Source: Saccharibacillus deserti (GTDB lineage Bacteria > Bacillota > Bacilli > Paenibacillales > Paenibacillaceae). From it: a stretch of DNA of 64,000 nt. Numbering within the stretch: the first letter of the stretch is position 1; every line of letters starts with the position of its first letter. The position numbers were made by a program, and so were the translations under genes. Location: contig NZ_JABJVN010000001.1 in NCBI RefSeq assembly GCF_013618475.1, positions 1 through 64,000 on the forward strand. Direction: 5' to 3'. The notes under the pieces were generated by a model that saw only the letters and a program-made list of their open reading frames with translations, did no database searches and had not been told where the DNA came from. Of this stretch, positions 1-9,042 are shown one piece after another.

Positions 1-684
<684 letters not shown>

Positions 685-897
685 TACAGACTTTCGCAGC
701 AAGTCACTTCGGAAGCATCCGCTTTGGTTGGGACTTCTGCGCAAGCAACACTTCATGACGCGAAGTGGATCGTTTCGGATCCGGTTTTCAGGGTGCAAAC
801 CTTGAGATACACAGCAGAGCTTGATTAGGACACACAGGCCCAATGGGGATCCTCGTTTCCTAATGACCATCTGTTCCGGCTTACTTCGTAAGCCTAG

Positions 898-1014
898 GTT
901 TGGTGGTGATGGCAGAGGGGTTCCACACGTTCCCATCTCGAACACGACCGTTAAGCCCTCTAGCGCCGATGGTACTTGGACCGCAGGGTCCCGGGAGAGT
1001 AGGAAGCTGCCAAG
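898..1014 (+). rRNA. 5S ribosomal RNA
   Basis: A 117-base segment starting GTTTGGTGGTGATGGC and ending GCCAAGC has the standard 5S layout, including the conserved CCCATCTCGAACACG block near 930-945. It follows 23S after a ~210-base spacer that carries no tRNA gene, and it is followed directly by a rho-independent terminator, so it is the last gene of the rRNA operon. Confidence 0.95.
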
Positions 1015-1020
1015 CCGAAA

Positions 1021-1059
1021 AGAAAAAGCCTTTACCGTGATCGCGGTAAAGGCTTTTTT
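1021..1059 (+). terminator. rRNA operon terminator
   Basis: A ten-base-pair stem (1028-1037 with 1044-1053, GCCTTTACCG arm) is flanked by an A-run on the left and a T-run on the right, directly after 5S rRNA. This is a textbook intrinsic terminator ending the ribosomal operon. Confidence 0.93.
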
Positions 1060-1173
1060 GTTGTTCTCAAAATTATTCTGCCCTTAATCCCTTAACCCCT
1101 TGTAGCCGGTAAAGCCGCTGCCTCCCTTCCCTGCGGCTTATTTTAGCCGCCTTCACTAATATCCCTCTCTTCT

Positions 1174-1203
1174 GCCTCTCAAGCGCCTAGAGGCTTGAGA
1201 GGC
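1174..1203. repeat. perfect 11-bp hairpin between rRNA operon and fabH
   Basis: Arm GCCTCTCAAGC at 1174-1184 pairs perfectly with 1193-1203 across an eight-base loop. Neither side has a good T-run (TTTCC on the plus strand), so it may be a weak terminator or a processing/stability element of the fabH 3' untranslated region. It lies just beyond a longer inverted repeat at 1220-1335. Confidence 0.6.
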
Positions 1204-1219
1204 TTTCCTATCCGCATAG

Positions 1220-1335
1220 AGCGATCCTTTTTCGAACCGGAGCGCCTTTGTCCTTCCCCTTTTCCCTTACAGCTGTCTTTATTCCAATCAGGAAAAGGGA
1301 AAGGACAACGAAGCGCAGGTCGAAAAAGGATCGCT
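1220..1335. repeat. 116-bp imperfect inverted repeat downstream of fabH
   Basis: Outer arms of 16 bases (1220-1235 and 1320-1335, AGCGATCCTTTTTCGA) are perfectly complementary. Inside, the block at 1250-1265 pairs with 1291-1306 with one mismatch, and short matches continue between 1241-1250 and 1307-1316. The unit begins six bases after the fabH stop codon on the minus strand, so it would form a long stem-loop in the fabH 3' untranslated region. It could act as a terminator/processing element or be a relic of a small repetitive element; no coding capacity is evident. Confidence 0.7.
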
Positions 1336-1340
1336 GCCTT

Positions 1341-2321
1341 TCACCATCGAACAACGATCCCCGAATGAGTCAAGCCGGCTCCAAATCCGTACAGGATCAG
1401 CAGATCGCCTCGTTTGACTTTGCCTTCATCGATACCAAGCTGCAAAGCCAAAGGAATAGAAGCGGCCGAGGTGTTTCCATAAAATTCGGCACTGGTCAAA
1501 GTGGATTCCGGAGTGAAGCCTGCTTTTTCCGAGATAGAATCGATCATTTTGAGGTTGGCGCTGTGCGGAATAAACCAATTCACCTGCTGGTGGTCTTCCG
1601 GCAGGTCGCGGATAAGCTGCTGTACGCCTTCCGGAACGGTACGGACAGCCCATTTGTACACTTCACGCCCGTTCTGAACGACTTTACCGTTTCCGTCCAA
1701 GGGTTTGCCGTTTAAGCTCGTAGCCATACCGGCACGATATACATGCTGTCCACCGCTTCCGTCACTGCCCATATGGGTAGCGAGAAAAGCTCCTTCCGCA
1801 CTGTATTCGACGACCGCAGCCCCGGCTCCGTCTCCAAAAAGAATACAGGTACTGCGATCCGTATAATCGATAGTTTTACTCATGCATTCGCCGGCTACGA
1901 TCAGCACCTTGCGATGCATACGCGAAGTCACCATCCCGTTTGCCAGGTGCAGCGCATAAGTGAAGCCTGCACAAGCGGCACTCAGGTCAAGCGTACCGGC
2001 ATCGGGAAGGCCAAAGGCTGTCTGAACAAGGCAGGAGACGCTGGGGAATGGATAGTCCGGTGTAGTTGTAGCGGCAAGAACCAGATCGACTCCTTCGAGC
2101 GCATTGGGATAACGGCGCAGCAGATCTTCCACCGCTTTGATGCAAAGATGTGAAGTGAATTCGTTGTCGGCGGCAATCCTTCTTTCCCGGATGCCTGTTC
2201 GTTGGACGATCCACTCGTCGTTGGTATCGACCATCGCTTCAAGATCATCATTGGTCAGCCTGCGCTCGGGAACGTAAGTACCGAGAGCGGCAATGCGTGC
2301 AGTCGAATGAATTTGGGTCAT
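1341..2321 (-). CDS. fabH: beta-ketoacyl-ACP synthase III (FabH)
   Basis: Condenses acetyl- or branched-chain acyl-CoA with malonyl-ACP to start type II fatty acid synthesis in the cytosol. The 326-residue product has the usual length and the Cys-His-Asn triad: C117 in SAACAGF, H253 in PHSAN and N283 in YGNTS; the C-terminal GFGAGLTHSG loop is also typical. I chose the ATG at 2321, preceded by AAAGGAG, over an upstream ATG at 2345 because homologues begin near this point. The gene stands alone, with no fabF beside it, and faces the rRNA operon. Its promoter at 2367-2395 is overlapped by a FapR-type palindrome, so repression relieved by malonyl-CoA is expected. It may be one of two FabH paralogues in the genome, which cannot be judged from this window. 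Confidence 0.95.
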   Translation of the reverse strand: MTQIHSTARIAALGTYVPERRLTNDDLEAMVDTNDEWIVQRTGIRERRIAADNEFTSHLCIKAVEDLLRRYPNALEGVDLVLAATTTPDYPFPSVSCLVQTAFGLPDAGTLDLSAACAGFTYALHLANGMVTSRMHRKVLIVAGECMSKTIDYTDRSTCILFGDGAGAAVVEYSAEGAFLATHMGSDGSGGQHVYRAGMATSLNGKPLDGNGKVVQNGREVYKWAVRTVPEGVQQLIRDLPEDHQQVNWFIPHSANLKMIDSISEKAGFTPESTLTSAEFYGNTSAASIPLALQLGIDEGKVKRGDLLILYGFGAGLTHSGIVVRW

Positions 2322-2350
2322 TACGCAGTTCAGCTCCTTTGGCACTCTTC

Positions 2351-2369
2351 ATTAGTACCTGGTACTAAT
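2351..2369. promoter_or_regulatory. FapR operator at the fabH promoter
   Basis: The 19-base sequence ATTAGTACCTGGTACTAAT is a perfect palindrome around the T at 2360. It fits the consensus I recall for the FapR lipid-synthesis repressor operator (TTAGTACC-like half-sites). It overlaps the fabH -10 box, the expected position for repression. Confidence 0.88.
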
Positions 2370-2395
2370 ATAGAAGTCTTAGATTCTTTTTGCAA
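2367..2395 (-). promoter_or_regulatory. sigma-A promoter of fabH
   Basis: Read on the minus strand: -35 TTGCAA (2390-2395), a 17-base spacer, and -10 TATATT (2367-2372). The -10 shares bases with the FapR palindrome. The remaining intergenic sequence up to 2609 shows no gene. Confidence 0.8.
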
Positions 2396-2609
2396 GTTTT
2401 TTAAACAAATAGCATTCCGTTCGATTCCAAGCTCAATTTCTTTTCGAGATCTATGATAAAGTTAAAGACGGGTAAAAGGCGCGAATGTTGAACAGATTTG
2501 GTAGTGGGGATCCCTATTGAGCCTGAACGTTCCGAGAAGCAGCTGGTTGAGTGTATCGAGAAAGACATTGCCTCCGTAGGCGAAAATTTATCAAGTGCAG
2601 AAGGGATGA

Positions 2610-3497
2610 ATGCATGTGATTTCCGAAAAAACGATTGTTGGATTTGCCGGTATCGGCGTCATGGGGAAGAGTATGGCCGGTCATATTATGGACAAAGGTT
2701 ACGAGGTACATGTATACAATCGTACTCCGGCCAAGGCCCAAGAGCTTGTGGAACGCGGTGCGGTTTGGCACGATTCGCCGGGCAATCTGGCTCAGGTCTG
2801 TAATGTAATCATCACGATGCTTGGTTATCCCAAAGACGTCGAGGAAGTCTATACGGGCGAAGACGGCTTGATTGCCCATGCGAAAAAAGGAGCCTATTTG
2901 ATCGACATGACGACATCGAGTCCGCTGCTCGCCAGACGTTTGGCCGAACTGGGAAGCGAAAAAGGTCTGCATATTCTGGATGCTCCCGTCTCCGGAGGCG
3001 ATGTAGGCGCGAAGAAAGCGGCGTTGTCGATCATGGTCGGGGGAGAAAGTTCCGCTTTTGAAGATCTGAAGCCGCTGCTGGAAGTTATGGGCAGCAATAT
3101 CGTGCTTCAGGGCGGACCGGGAGCGGGACAAAATACGAAGATGTGCAATCAGATCGCCATCGCTTCCAATATGGTGGGGGTAACGGAAGCGATCGTATAT
3201 GCGGAGAAAGCCGGGCTTGATCCCAAGAACGTGCTGAAAAGTATCGAGACCGGTGCCGCCGGCAGTTTCTCGCTCAGCAACCTTGTTCCCCGCATGCTGG
3301 ACGGAGATTTCGAGCCGGGCTTCTACATCAAGCATTTTATCAAGGATATGGGGATCGCTCTGCAATCGGCCGAGGAAATGAAGCTGGAGCTTCCAGGTCT
3401 TCAACTGGCAGAGTCGCTGTATCGGAAGCTGGCCGATCGGGGATACGAAGATAAAGGAACCCAGGCGCTGTACAAGCTGTGGCAGGAAGAAGCTTGA
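2610..3497 (+). CDS. NAD(P)-dependent beta-hydroxyacid dehydrogenase (3-hydroxyisobutyrate dehydrogenase family)
   Basis: A 295-residue oxidoreductase of the 6-phosphogluconate/3-hydroxyisobutyrate dehydrogenase superfamily. An N-terminal Rossmann fold is shown by GFAGIGVMG (about 11-19), the substrate-binding motif DAPVSGG lies near 124-130, and the catalytic lysine is K177 in GAGQNTKMCNQ. The all-helical C-terminal half follows. The exact substrate (3-hydroxyisobutyrate, tartronate semialdehyde, glyoxylate or similar) cannot be read from sequence. The ATG at 2610 is close behind AAGGG; a GTG at 2616 has better spacing and is an alternative start. The gene is monocistronic, between fabH (divergent) and the tRNA operon. 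Confidence 0.88.
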   Translation: MHVISEKTIVGFAGIGVMGKSMAGHIMDKGYEVHVYNRTPAKAQELVERGAVWHDSPGNLAQVCNVIITMLGYPKDVEEVYTGEDGLIAHAKKGAYLIDMTTSSPLLARRLAELGSEKGLHILDAPVSGGDVGAKKAALSIMVGGESSAFEDLKPLLEVMGSNIVLQGGPGAGQNTKMCNQIAIASNMVGVTEAIVYAEKAGLDPKNVLKSIETGAAGSFSLSNLVPRMLDGDFEPGFYIKHFIKDMGIALQSAEEMKLELPGLQLAESLYRKLADRGYEDKGTQALYKLWQEEA

Positions 3498-3739
3498 TTT
3501 CTGATTCTTATGCGGAATCGGAAGGAGGATAAGCCTTCTTCCGACTCCGTATTCATTAGGGAAGGAATCCCGCACGCAACTTTTCCGAAGAAACGAAAGA
3601 CGCTTAAAAAGCCGATTTCGGACACTCGTTTTTATGCTGCCAAACGTTTGGCCTTGAGGTGTGCAGGGGTAATAATAGGCATCGCCGCGGGGTTTGTAAA
3701 ACCATTTTCAACTTTATTAAAGTTTTTCGTTAAAAAGGG
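3498..3739. other. intergenic region without a recognisable gene
   Basis: This stretch between the dehydrogenase gene and the tRNA promoter holds an imperfect stem (TCGGAAGGAGG near 3517 against CCTTCTTCCGA near 3532) that could weakly terminate the dehydrogenase transcript. The reading frame at 3510-3743 has no ribosome-binding site and no recognisable protein, so I left it out. Confidence 0.5.
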
Positions 3740-3769
3740 TTGACCATTTGGTTGATGGCATGGTATATT
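3740..3769 (+). promoter_or_regulatory. promoter of the tRNA operon
   Basis: -35 TTGACC (3740-3745), 18-base spacer and -10 TATATT (3764-3769) lie ~65 bases before the first tRNA. This is a strong sigma-A promoter match and the only good one before the cluster. Confidence 0.8.
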
Positions 3770-3835
3770 ATTTCTTGTCGCCGCGGACGAAACGCTGAAA
3801 CGAGCGAGACGCCTGCAAGAAGCGAATGACAATGA

Positions 3836-3907
3836 GGCCCGTTGGTCAAGGGGTTAAGACACCTCCCTTTCACGGAGGTAACAGGGGTTCGAATCCCCTA
3901 CGGGTCA
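3836..3907 (+). tRNA. tRNA-Glu (UUC)
   Basis: Acceptor GGCCCGT pairs with ACGGGTC, discriminator A3907, anticodon TTC within CCCTTTCACGG, T-arm GGGGTTCGAATCCCC. No 3' CCA is encoded, unlike four of its neighbours. Confidence 0.96.
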
Positions 3908-3913
3908 TATTAT

Positions 3914-3989
3914 GGAGGCTTAGCTCAGCTGGGAGAGCATCTGCCTTACAAGCAGAGGGTCGGGGGTTCGAGCCCCTCAGCCTCCACCA
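3914..3989 (+). tRNA. tRNA-Val (UAC)
   Basis: Acceptor GGAGGCT pairs with AGCCTCC, discriminator A3986, encoded CCA at 3987-3989, anticodon TAC in GCCTTACAAGC. Confidence 0.96.
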
Positions 3990-4032
3990 TGAAGACTTTA
4001 GTGACGAAGTCGAATATAGCAAGAACACTCTG

Positions 4033-4107
<75 letters not shown>

Positions 4108-4126
4108 TTGTTTCACCTTATGGCTT

Positions 4127-4202
4127 GGAACCGTGGTGTAGGGGTTAACATGCCTGCCTGTCACGCAGGAGATCGCGGGTTCAAATCCCGTCGGTTCCGC
4201 CA
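4127..4202 (+). tRNA. tRNA-Asp (GUC)
   Basis: Acceptor GGAACCG pairs with CGGTTCC, anticodon GTC in CCTGTCACGC. The discriminator is G4199, followed by encoded CCA at 4200-4202. The G73 matters because the hisS-aspS T-box at 28364-28730 carries the matching TGGC. Confidence 0.96.
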
Positions 4203-4222
4203 TTTTAATTAAATAATGTTTT

Positions 4223-4297
4223 GCGGACGTGGCTCAGCGGTAGAGCATCGCCTTGCCAAGGCGAGGGTCGCGGGTTCGATTCCCGTCGTCCGCTCCA
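4223..4297 (+). tRNA. tRNA-Gly (GCC)
   Basis: Acceptor GCGGACG pairs with CGTCCGC, discriminator T4294, encoded CCA at 4295-4297, anticodon GCC in CTTGCCAAG. Confidence 0.96.
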
Positions 4298-4306
4298 TTG
4301 TTTTTT

Positions 4307-4383
4307 GCGCCCTTAGCTCAGCTGGATAGAGCGTTTGACTACGAATCAAAAGGCCGGGAGTTCGAATCTCTCAGGGCGCGCCA
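4307..4383 (+). tRNA. tRNA-Arg (ACG)
   Basis: Acceptor GCGCCCT pairs with AGGGCGC, discriminator G4380, encoded CCA at 4381-4383. The anticodon ACG lies in loop CTACGAA; its A34 is normally edited to inosine by TadA. Confidence 0.96.
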
Positions 4384-4417
4384 TTTTTTTACATTTAAGC
4401 GTCTCGGACGCAGATAG

Positions 4418-4466
4418 AAAGACTGCTTTTCAGGCGGAAGATTCCGACTCGAAAGCAGTCTTTTTT
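4418..4466 (+). terminator. tRNA operon terminator
   Basis: Stem AAAGACTGCTTT (4418-4429) pairs with 4452-4463 and runs into six T residues, 35 bases after the last tRNA. Confidence 0.88.
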
Positions 4467-4555
4467 GTTGTTTTTTGCGCGTCCAAAGGTTTTGCCCAGG
4501 AGATGCCGAAATTATAAAGAAGAAACGTTCTGTGGGTGTCTCCTTTTTCAACTTT

Positions 4556-4564
4556 TGCTATAAT
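4556..4564 (+). promoter_or_regulatory. extended -10 promoter of the ruv operon
   Basis: TGCTATAAT (4556-4564) is a perfect -10 with the TGn extension and no convincing -35 at 17 bases. It lies ~120 bases before ruvC and is the only promoter-like sequence between the tRNA terminator and ruvC. Confidence 0.65.
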
Positions 4565-4626
4565 GAAAAGACGGATACATATGTTCGGTAGAATGTATGG
4601 GAGGCCGGACCGGATAAAAGGTTTGA

Positions 4627-4657
4627 CGGACGCTTCGCCAAACGAAGCGGCTGTCCG
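4627..4657 (+). promoter_or_regulatory. leader hairpin before ruvC
   Basis: CGGAC (4627-4631) pairs with GTCCG (4653-4657) and GCTTCG (4632-4637) with CGAAGC (4643-4648); TTTT follows. It resembles a weak attenuator between the ruv promoter and the ruvC ribosome-binding site. Confidence 0.45.
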
Positions 4658-4684
4658 TTTTGCCGGGGAAAAGGAGAGATTAAC

Positions 4685-5188
4685 TTGCGCATATTGGGAA
4701 TTGACCCGGGGATCGCGATCGTCGGTTTTGGATTTATCGACAAAGAAGGAAGCAAATGCACGCCCGTTCAATACGGCTGCATTCAGACCGAGGCACATAC
4801 ACCCGACGAAGAACGGCTGCTGCACGTGTACGAAGCCATGGTGCAGTTGATCGATAAATACAAACCGGATGAGGTAGCTTTCGAAAAACTGTTTTTTAAC
4901 CGCAACGTATCGACGGCCATGCCGGTCAGTCAGGCCCGCGGCGTCTTGATCCTTGCGGCGCACCAGAAAGGCCTTCCGATCGGCGAATATACGCCAATGC
5001 AGGTCAAGCAGGCCATTGTCGGTTACGGCAAAGCCGAAAAGAAACAGGTTCAAGAGATGGTCCGCATGTTCCTCAAGCTGCAGGCCGTTCCCAAGCCGGA
5101 CGACGTGGCGGATGCTTTGGCGGTTGCGATTTGCCATGCGCATTCGTCCACACTAAACTCCAAATTGAATGAGGTATTGCGAAAATGA
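4685..5188 (+). CDS. ruvC: crossover junction endodeoxyribonuclease RuvC
   Basis: Resolves Holliday junctions made during homologous recombination, working with RuvAB. The 167-residue product is full length and keeps the four acidic residues of the RNase H-like active site: D7 (GIDPG), E67 (FEKLFF), D140 and D143 (KPDDVADAL). It starts with TTG at 4685, supported by AAGGAG upstream. Its stop overlaps the ruvA start by four bases (ATGA), so translation is probably coupled. Model bacilli such as B. subtilis resolve junctions with RecU instead, so a complete ruvCAB operon is a useful taxonomic mark of this lineage. Confidence 0.95.
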   Translation: MRILGIDPGIAIVGFGFIDKEGSKCTPVQYGCIQTEAHTPDEERLLHVYEAMVQLIDKYKPDEVAFEKLFFNRNVSTAMPVSQARGVLILAAHQKGLPIGEYTPMQVKQAIVGYGKAEKKQVQEMVRMFLKLQAVPKPDDVADALAVAICHAHSSTLNSKLNEVLRK

Positions 5189-5805
5189 TCGATTTTGTGC
5201 GAGGGCACGTTGCCCATTTGGAAACGGAATATATCGTCGTGGATGTGCAGGGCATCGGATACCGGGTGTTTTGTCCGAATCCGTACGCGTTTGCCGCAAA
5301 AGGGGAAGAAGCGGTTACGGTATATACGCATCACAGTGTCCGGGAAGACGCTATTCTTCTGTACGGATTCTCCACAAGGGAAGAGCAGAAGCTGTTCCGC
5401 CGGTTGATCGAAGTTTCGGGCATCGGACCGCGGGTGGCACTGGGAATCCTTGCGGGCGGTACCCCCGAGAAAGTCGTGTCCGCTATCCAGCAGGAGAACC
5501 TTACGTTCCTGATCAAACTGCCGGGAATCGGAAAAAAGACGGCGCAGCGCATGGTGCTGGACTTGAAAGACCGTCTGGACGGATTCGTGGCGCCTTCGCT
5601 TGGAGGTCTGTTCGACAACAACGCCGCGGCGGAAGCGGAACTGGACGGCGGAGGCTGGAGAGAAGCCCGTGAAGGACTCGAAGCGCTCGGATATACGGAA
5701 GCGGAACTGGACAAGGTCTGGATGCATCTGAAAGAAGATCTGCAGCCGGGAGAACCGGTCGATCTGTTGATGAAACGGGCTTTGAAGGTTCTTTATAAAG
5801 GGTAA
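5185..5805 (+). CDS. ruvA: Holliday junction DNA helicase subunit RuvA
   Basis: Binds the four-way junction and loads the RuvB motor. The 206 residues comprise the N-terminal OB domain, two helix-hairpin-helix motifs (SGIGPRVAL near 77 and PGIGKKTAQR near 112) and a C-terminal RuvB-contacting domain after an alanine-rich linker. It overlaps ruvC by ATGA and precedes ruvB by 37 bases. Confidence 0.96.
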   Translation: MIDFVRGHVAHLETEYIVVDVQGIGYRVFCPNPYAFAAKGEEAVTVYTHHSVREDAILLYGFSTREEQKLFRRLIEVSGIGPRVALGILAGGTPEKVVSAIQQENLTFLIKLPGIGKKTAQRMVLDLKDRLDGFVAPSLGGLFDNNAAAEAELDGGGWREAREGLEALGYTEAELDKVWMHLKEDLQPGEPVDLLMKRALKVLYKG

Positions 5806-5842
5806 ATGCGGTACAGTATAAACGGGGAGGAACGGTGGACTT

Positions 5843-6850
5843 ATGGATGACCGGATCATATCGGCCAATCTGATGATGGAAGACCAGGCGGTGGAGCTGA
5901 GTCTGCGTCCCCGCTATCTATCGGAGTATATCGGTCAAAATCAGGTCAAGGAAAACCTGAAAGTATATATCGAAGCGGCCAAAATGCGGGGAGAAGCGCT
6001 TGATCACGTCCTGCTCTACGGACCTCCGGGACTTGGCAAGACGACACTCGCGAACATTATCGCAAACGAGCTCGGCGTGAACCTGCGTACGACTTCGGGA
6101 CCGGCGATCGAGCGTCCAGGCGACCTGGCAGCGCTGCTGACCAATCTGCAGGAAGGCGATGTGCTGTTTATCGACGAAATTCACCGTCTGCACCGGACCG
6201 TCGAAGAAGTCATGTATCCGGCGATGGAAGACTCTGCACTTGATATTATGATCGGCAAAGGGCCAAGTGCGCGTTCTGTGCGGCTCGATCTCCCTCCGTT
6301 CACGCTGATCGGCGCAACAACGCGTGCCGGGCTGCTGTCCGCACCGCTGCGCGACCGCTTTGGCGTCGTGAGCCGGCTTGAGTTCTACGGCGTTGAAGAT
6401 CTTGCTTTTATTGTCTCGCGCAACGCGGATACGCTGAACGTCGAGATCGTCGGCGATGCCGCGGAAGAAATCGCGCTGCGGGCCCGGGGAACGCCGCGGA
6501 TCGCGAACCGGCTGCTCAAGCGGGTACGGGATTTTGCTCAGGTACGCGGAGACGGGATCATTACGCCGGAGATCGCGGCCGAAGCGCTGTCGCGCCTGCA
6601 GGTCGATCCGCGCGGGCTTGACAGTATCGACCATAAAATGCTGCGCTCGATGATCCAAAGTTTTCGCGGAGGACCGGTGGGGCTCGATACGATCGCCGCG
6701 ACGATCGGCGAGGAGAGCCAGACCATCGAAGACGTGTACGAACCTTATTTGCTGCAAAGCGGATTCATTCAGCGCACGCCGAGAGGCCGCGTTGTCACTG
6801 CCCAGGCTTATGCCCATCTGGGCCTGCCGATGCCGGAAGACGGAAAATAG
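5843..6850 (+). CDS. ruvB: Holliday junction branch migration ATPase RuvB
   Basis: Hexameric AAA+ motor that drives branch migration with RuvA. The 335 residues show Walker [10 protein letters not shown] (near 60-68), Walker B with DEIHR, sensor 1 GATTRAG, the arginine finger in LRDRFG, and a C-terminal winged helix ending in RTPRGR. Third gene of the ruv operon; GGGAGG lies upstream of the ATG. Confidence 0.97.
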   Translation: MDDRIISANLMMEDQAVELSLRPRYLSEYIGQNQVKENLKVYIEAAKMRGEALDHVLLYGPPGLGKTTLANIIANELGVNLRTTSGPAIERPGDLAALLTNLQEGDVLFIDEIHRLHRTVEEVMYPAMEDSALDIMIGKGPSARSVRLDLPPFTLIGATTRAGLLSAPLRDRFGVVSRLEFYGVEDLAFIVSRNADTLNVEIVGDAAEEIALRARGTPRIANRLLKRVRDFAQVRGDGIITPEIAAEALSRLQVDPRGLDSIDHKMLRSMIQSFRGGPVGLDTIAATIGEESQTIEDVYEPYLLQSGFIQRTPRGRVVTAQAYAHLGLPMPEDGK

Positions 6851-6917
6851 TACGCCTCGACCGTTACCGTTAGGTTGACCGTAGGGGACGACCGGATCTA
6901 CAAGGAGGAATGCAAGC

Positions 6918-9035
6918 ATGACTAAGCAACATTTGAACCGCAAGCCCGCCAAGTGGGGAAGAACGCTGCTCGCGGCAGCCATCGCCCTTTCCTGTCTGCC
7001 GCTTCAAACGGCTGTTCATGCCGAAGAGCCCGAAGACACGGTGCGCGTAGGATTATTTCTGAATTTGGGAAGCACCTACAAACAGACGACATCCAAAATC
7101 ACGCTGACACCCGAAATTGCCGCAGCGGTCGGACTGAAAACCGACGGGGGCTATGTAAAGTGGTTCTCGACCTCGGCCGGCGGCGTTACCCTGTTCGCTC
7201 TGGACGGACCGAAAGTCAAAGTCGGCGAAAGCTCGGATCTTCAAACGGTGTCTTCGCTTGCCGGCAAATTGAAATCGGGCGCCGATAAACTGTCCGTTTA
7301 CAAAATCGTGCGAAACGGAAAAGACGTCTACCAAATGTACGCGGGACCGTATTCGAACGATAAAGCCGCGGCAGACGCCGCAGTTCGGCTGGCGGGCAGT
7401 ACTTCGGTCAACTCGGTTGTCGGATTGTCGCCGAAAGCGACAGGTACGTTCTCCCTGAGCGGAGGCAGTTACAGTACGCTGAACGCCGCTTCGTCCGCTT
7501 TGCAAAAAGTGTTGGACGCGGGATTCGACGGAGCCGTCGCCGTTTCGAACGATTCGGGCGGAAAAGCCGTGTACAGCTTGAAAATCGGCGAGGAGACATC
7601 CGCAGCCGCTGTGGATTCGCTCAAAACCGCCGTTTCCTCCCGCCTCGGCGGGATGCCTTTGTCGACAGCCTCTTTCGCACCTTCGGCCTCCGCCGTAATC
7701 CGCAGCGATGCGACTTCGGATCTGACTGCCGGTACCGCCGCTGCGCTTTATCTGCTGACGCTCGGCGAACAAGACCGGATCTGGATTGACGGGACGCCGG
7801 AGAGCCGGATTCGAGTGGAAGAACGTTCAAAGCGCTCGTACCGCGGCGATCTGGAGATCGGCATTTACGGCAGCCAGCTCTATCTGGTGAACGAGCTGCC
7901 GATGGAGCAGTATTTGTATTCGGTCGTAGGGTCGGAAGTTTCTTCCTCCTGGCCGGCGGAGTCGCTTAAGGCGCAGGCCGTGGCGGCACGCAGCTACGCA
8001 ACCGTACAGACCCGGGCGACGACCAAGTTTAAAGTGGCCGATGTCGTCGATTCCACACTGAGCCAGGCGTATGGCGGTGTCGGTTCCGAGAGCAAGCCGG
8101 TCAATGCGGCGGTCGACGCGACGGCAGGCGAGATTCTGAAGCAGAACGGCAAGCCGGTCGAAGCCCTGTTTTCCTCCAATGCAGGCGGCATGACCTCCGA
8201 TCCGACGGAAGTCTGGAACAGCGGCGGAAGCGAGCTGTTCTCGAGCGTGCCTTCCGACTCGGACCGCGCGGCGGCAGCCAACCTTAAAAAGTGGTATCAT
8301 GTAGCGTTGGCCAACGGAAAAATCGGCTATGTGCGCGAAGACAATGTGGCGGACAAAGGACTTGACGCGACAGGATTCCGCAAAATGACGGTGACCGCAC
8401 AAAATACCAAAGTTCGTCCGCTGCCTCAGATTCAAAGCAGCGTCTCGGAACTTTCGAAAATGAATCCGGGCGAAGAAGCGCTGGTACTCGAAGTGGTGAG
8501 CGAATCGAGCACTTACGAATGGATCCGTGGACCTTACACATCCGCCCAACTGCTGGCTTCGCTCAAGGGACGCACGACGACCAAGCTGCCGGCTTCCATT
8601 CAGACGATCCAGGTCAGTCAGCGCGGTCCTTCGGGACGGGTGACCGAACTGAAGATCAACGGAACCAAAGTGGATGTGAAATATCCGGATATGTTCCGTA
8701 CCGCACTGAACGGTCTTCCGAGCACCTTGTTCGATGTCGTGTCGGCGGATGCCTATAACGCGATCTCTTCGGCCAAAGTATCCAAGAACAGCACATCCGG
8801 GCCGCTCAAGTTCGGCGCCTCGGCACCGTCCAATCTGCTGAGCCGCAGTCTGGCTTCGATCGGAACCAGCACCGCCGAAGTTTCTTCCGGAACCGGATTT
8901 TTCTTTGTCGGACGAGGAAACGGCCATGGCCTGGGGCTTTCCCAATGGGGAGCCAAAGGACTTGCGGACGCAGGGGAAACGTATCCGGAAATCCTGCTCC
9001 ATTATTATAATAACGTAGAACTGACTAAGGACTGA
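6918..9035 (+). CDS. SpoIID/LytB domain protein, secreted
   Basis: A 705-residue exported protein. Residues 1-36 form a Sec signal peptide (basic start, hydrophobic core, VHAEE cleavage region). A SPOR-like segment lies around 105-160 ([19 protein letters not shown]). The SpoIID/LytB core lies around 300-430, with [16 protein letters not shown], the [14 protein letters not shown] helix and the LFSSNAGG stretch. The C-terminus [19 protein letters not shown] is the conserved SpoIID end motif. SpoIID proteins cleave glycan strands at N-acetylmuramic residues during engulfment; LytB relatives enhance amidases. This form is about twice the length of sporulation SpoIID and sits in the ruv-queA block, so vegetative wall remodelling is equally possible. 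An AAGGAGG site precedes the ATG. Confidence 0.88.
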   Translation: MTKQHLNRKPAKWGRTLLAAAIALSCLPLQTAVHAEEPEDTVRVGLFLNLGSTYKQTTSKITLTPEIAAAVGLKTDGGYVKWFSTSAGGVTLFALDGPKVKVGESSDLQTVSSLAGKLKSGADKLSVYKIVRNGKDVYQMYAGPYSNDKAAADAAVRLAGSTSVNSVVGLSPKATGTFSLSGGSYSTLNAASSALQKVLDAGFDGAVAVSNDSGGKAVYSLKIGEETSAAAVDSLKTAVSSRLGGMPLSTASFAPSASAVIRSDATSDLTAGTAAALYLLTLGEQDRIWIDGTPESRIRVEERSKRSYRGDLEIGIYGSQLYLVNELPMEQYLYSVVGSEVSSSWPAESLKAQAVAARSYATVQTRATTKFKVADVVDSTLSQAYGGVGSESKPVNAAVDATAGEILKQNGKPVEALFSSNAGGMTSDPTEVWNSGGSELFSSVPSDSDRAAAANLKKWYHVALANGKIGYVREDNVADKGLDATGFRKMTVTAQNTKVRPLPQIQSSVSELSKMNPGEEALVLEVVSESSTYEWIRGPYTSAQLLASLKGRTTTKLPASIQTIQVSQRGPSGRVTELKINGTKVDVKYPDMFRTALNGLPSTLFDVVSADAYNAISSAKVSKNSTSGPLKFGASAPSNLLSRSLASIGTSTAEVSSGTGFFFVGRGNGHGLGLSQWGAKGLADAGETYPEILLHYYNNVELTKD

Positions 9036-9042
9036 AGACTCT

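Noticed and set aside
3510-3743. 77-codon frame before the tRNA operon
   Set aside because: No ribosome-binding site, no family resemblance, and it runs into the tRNA promoter.
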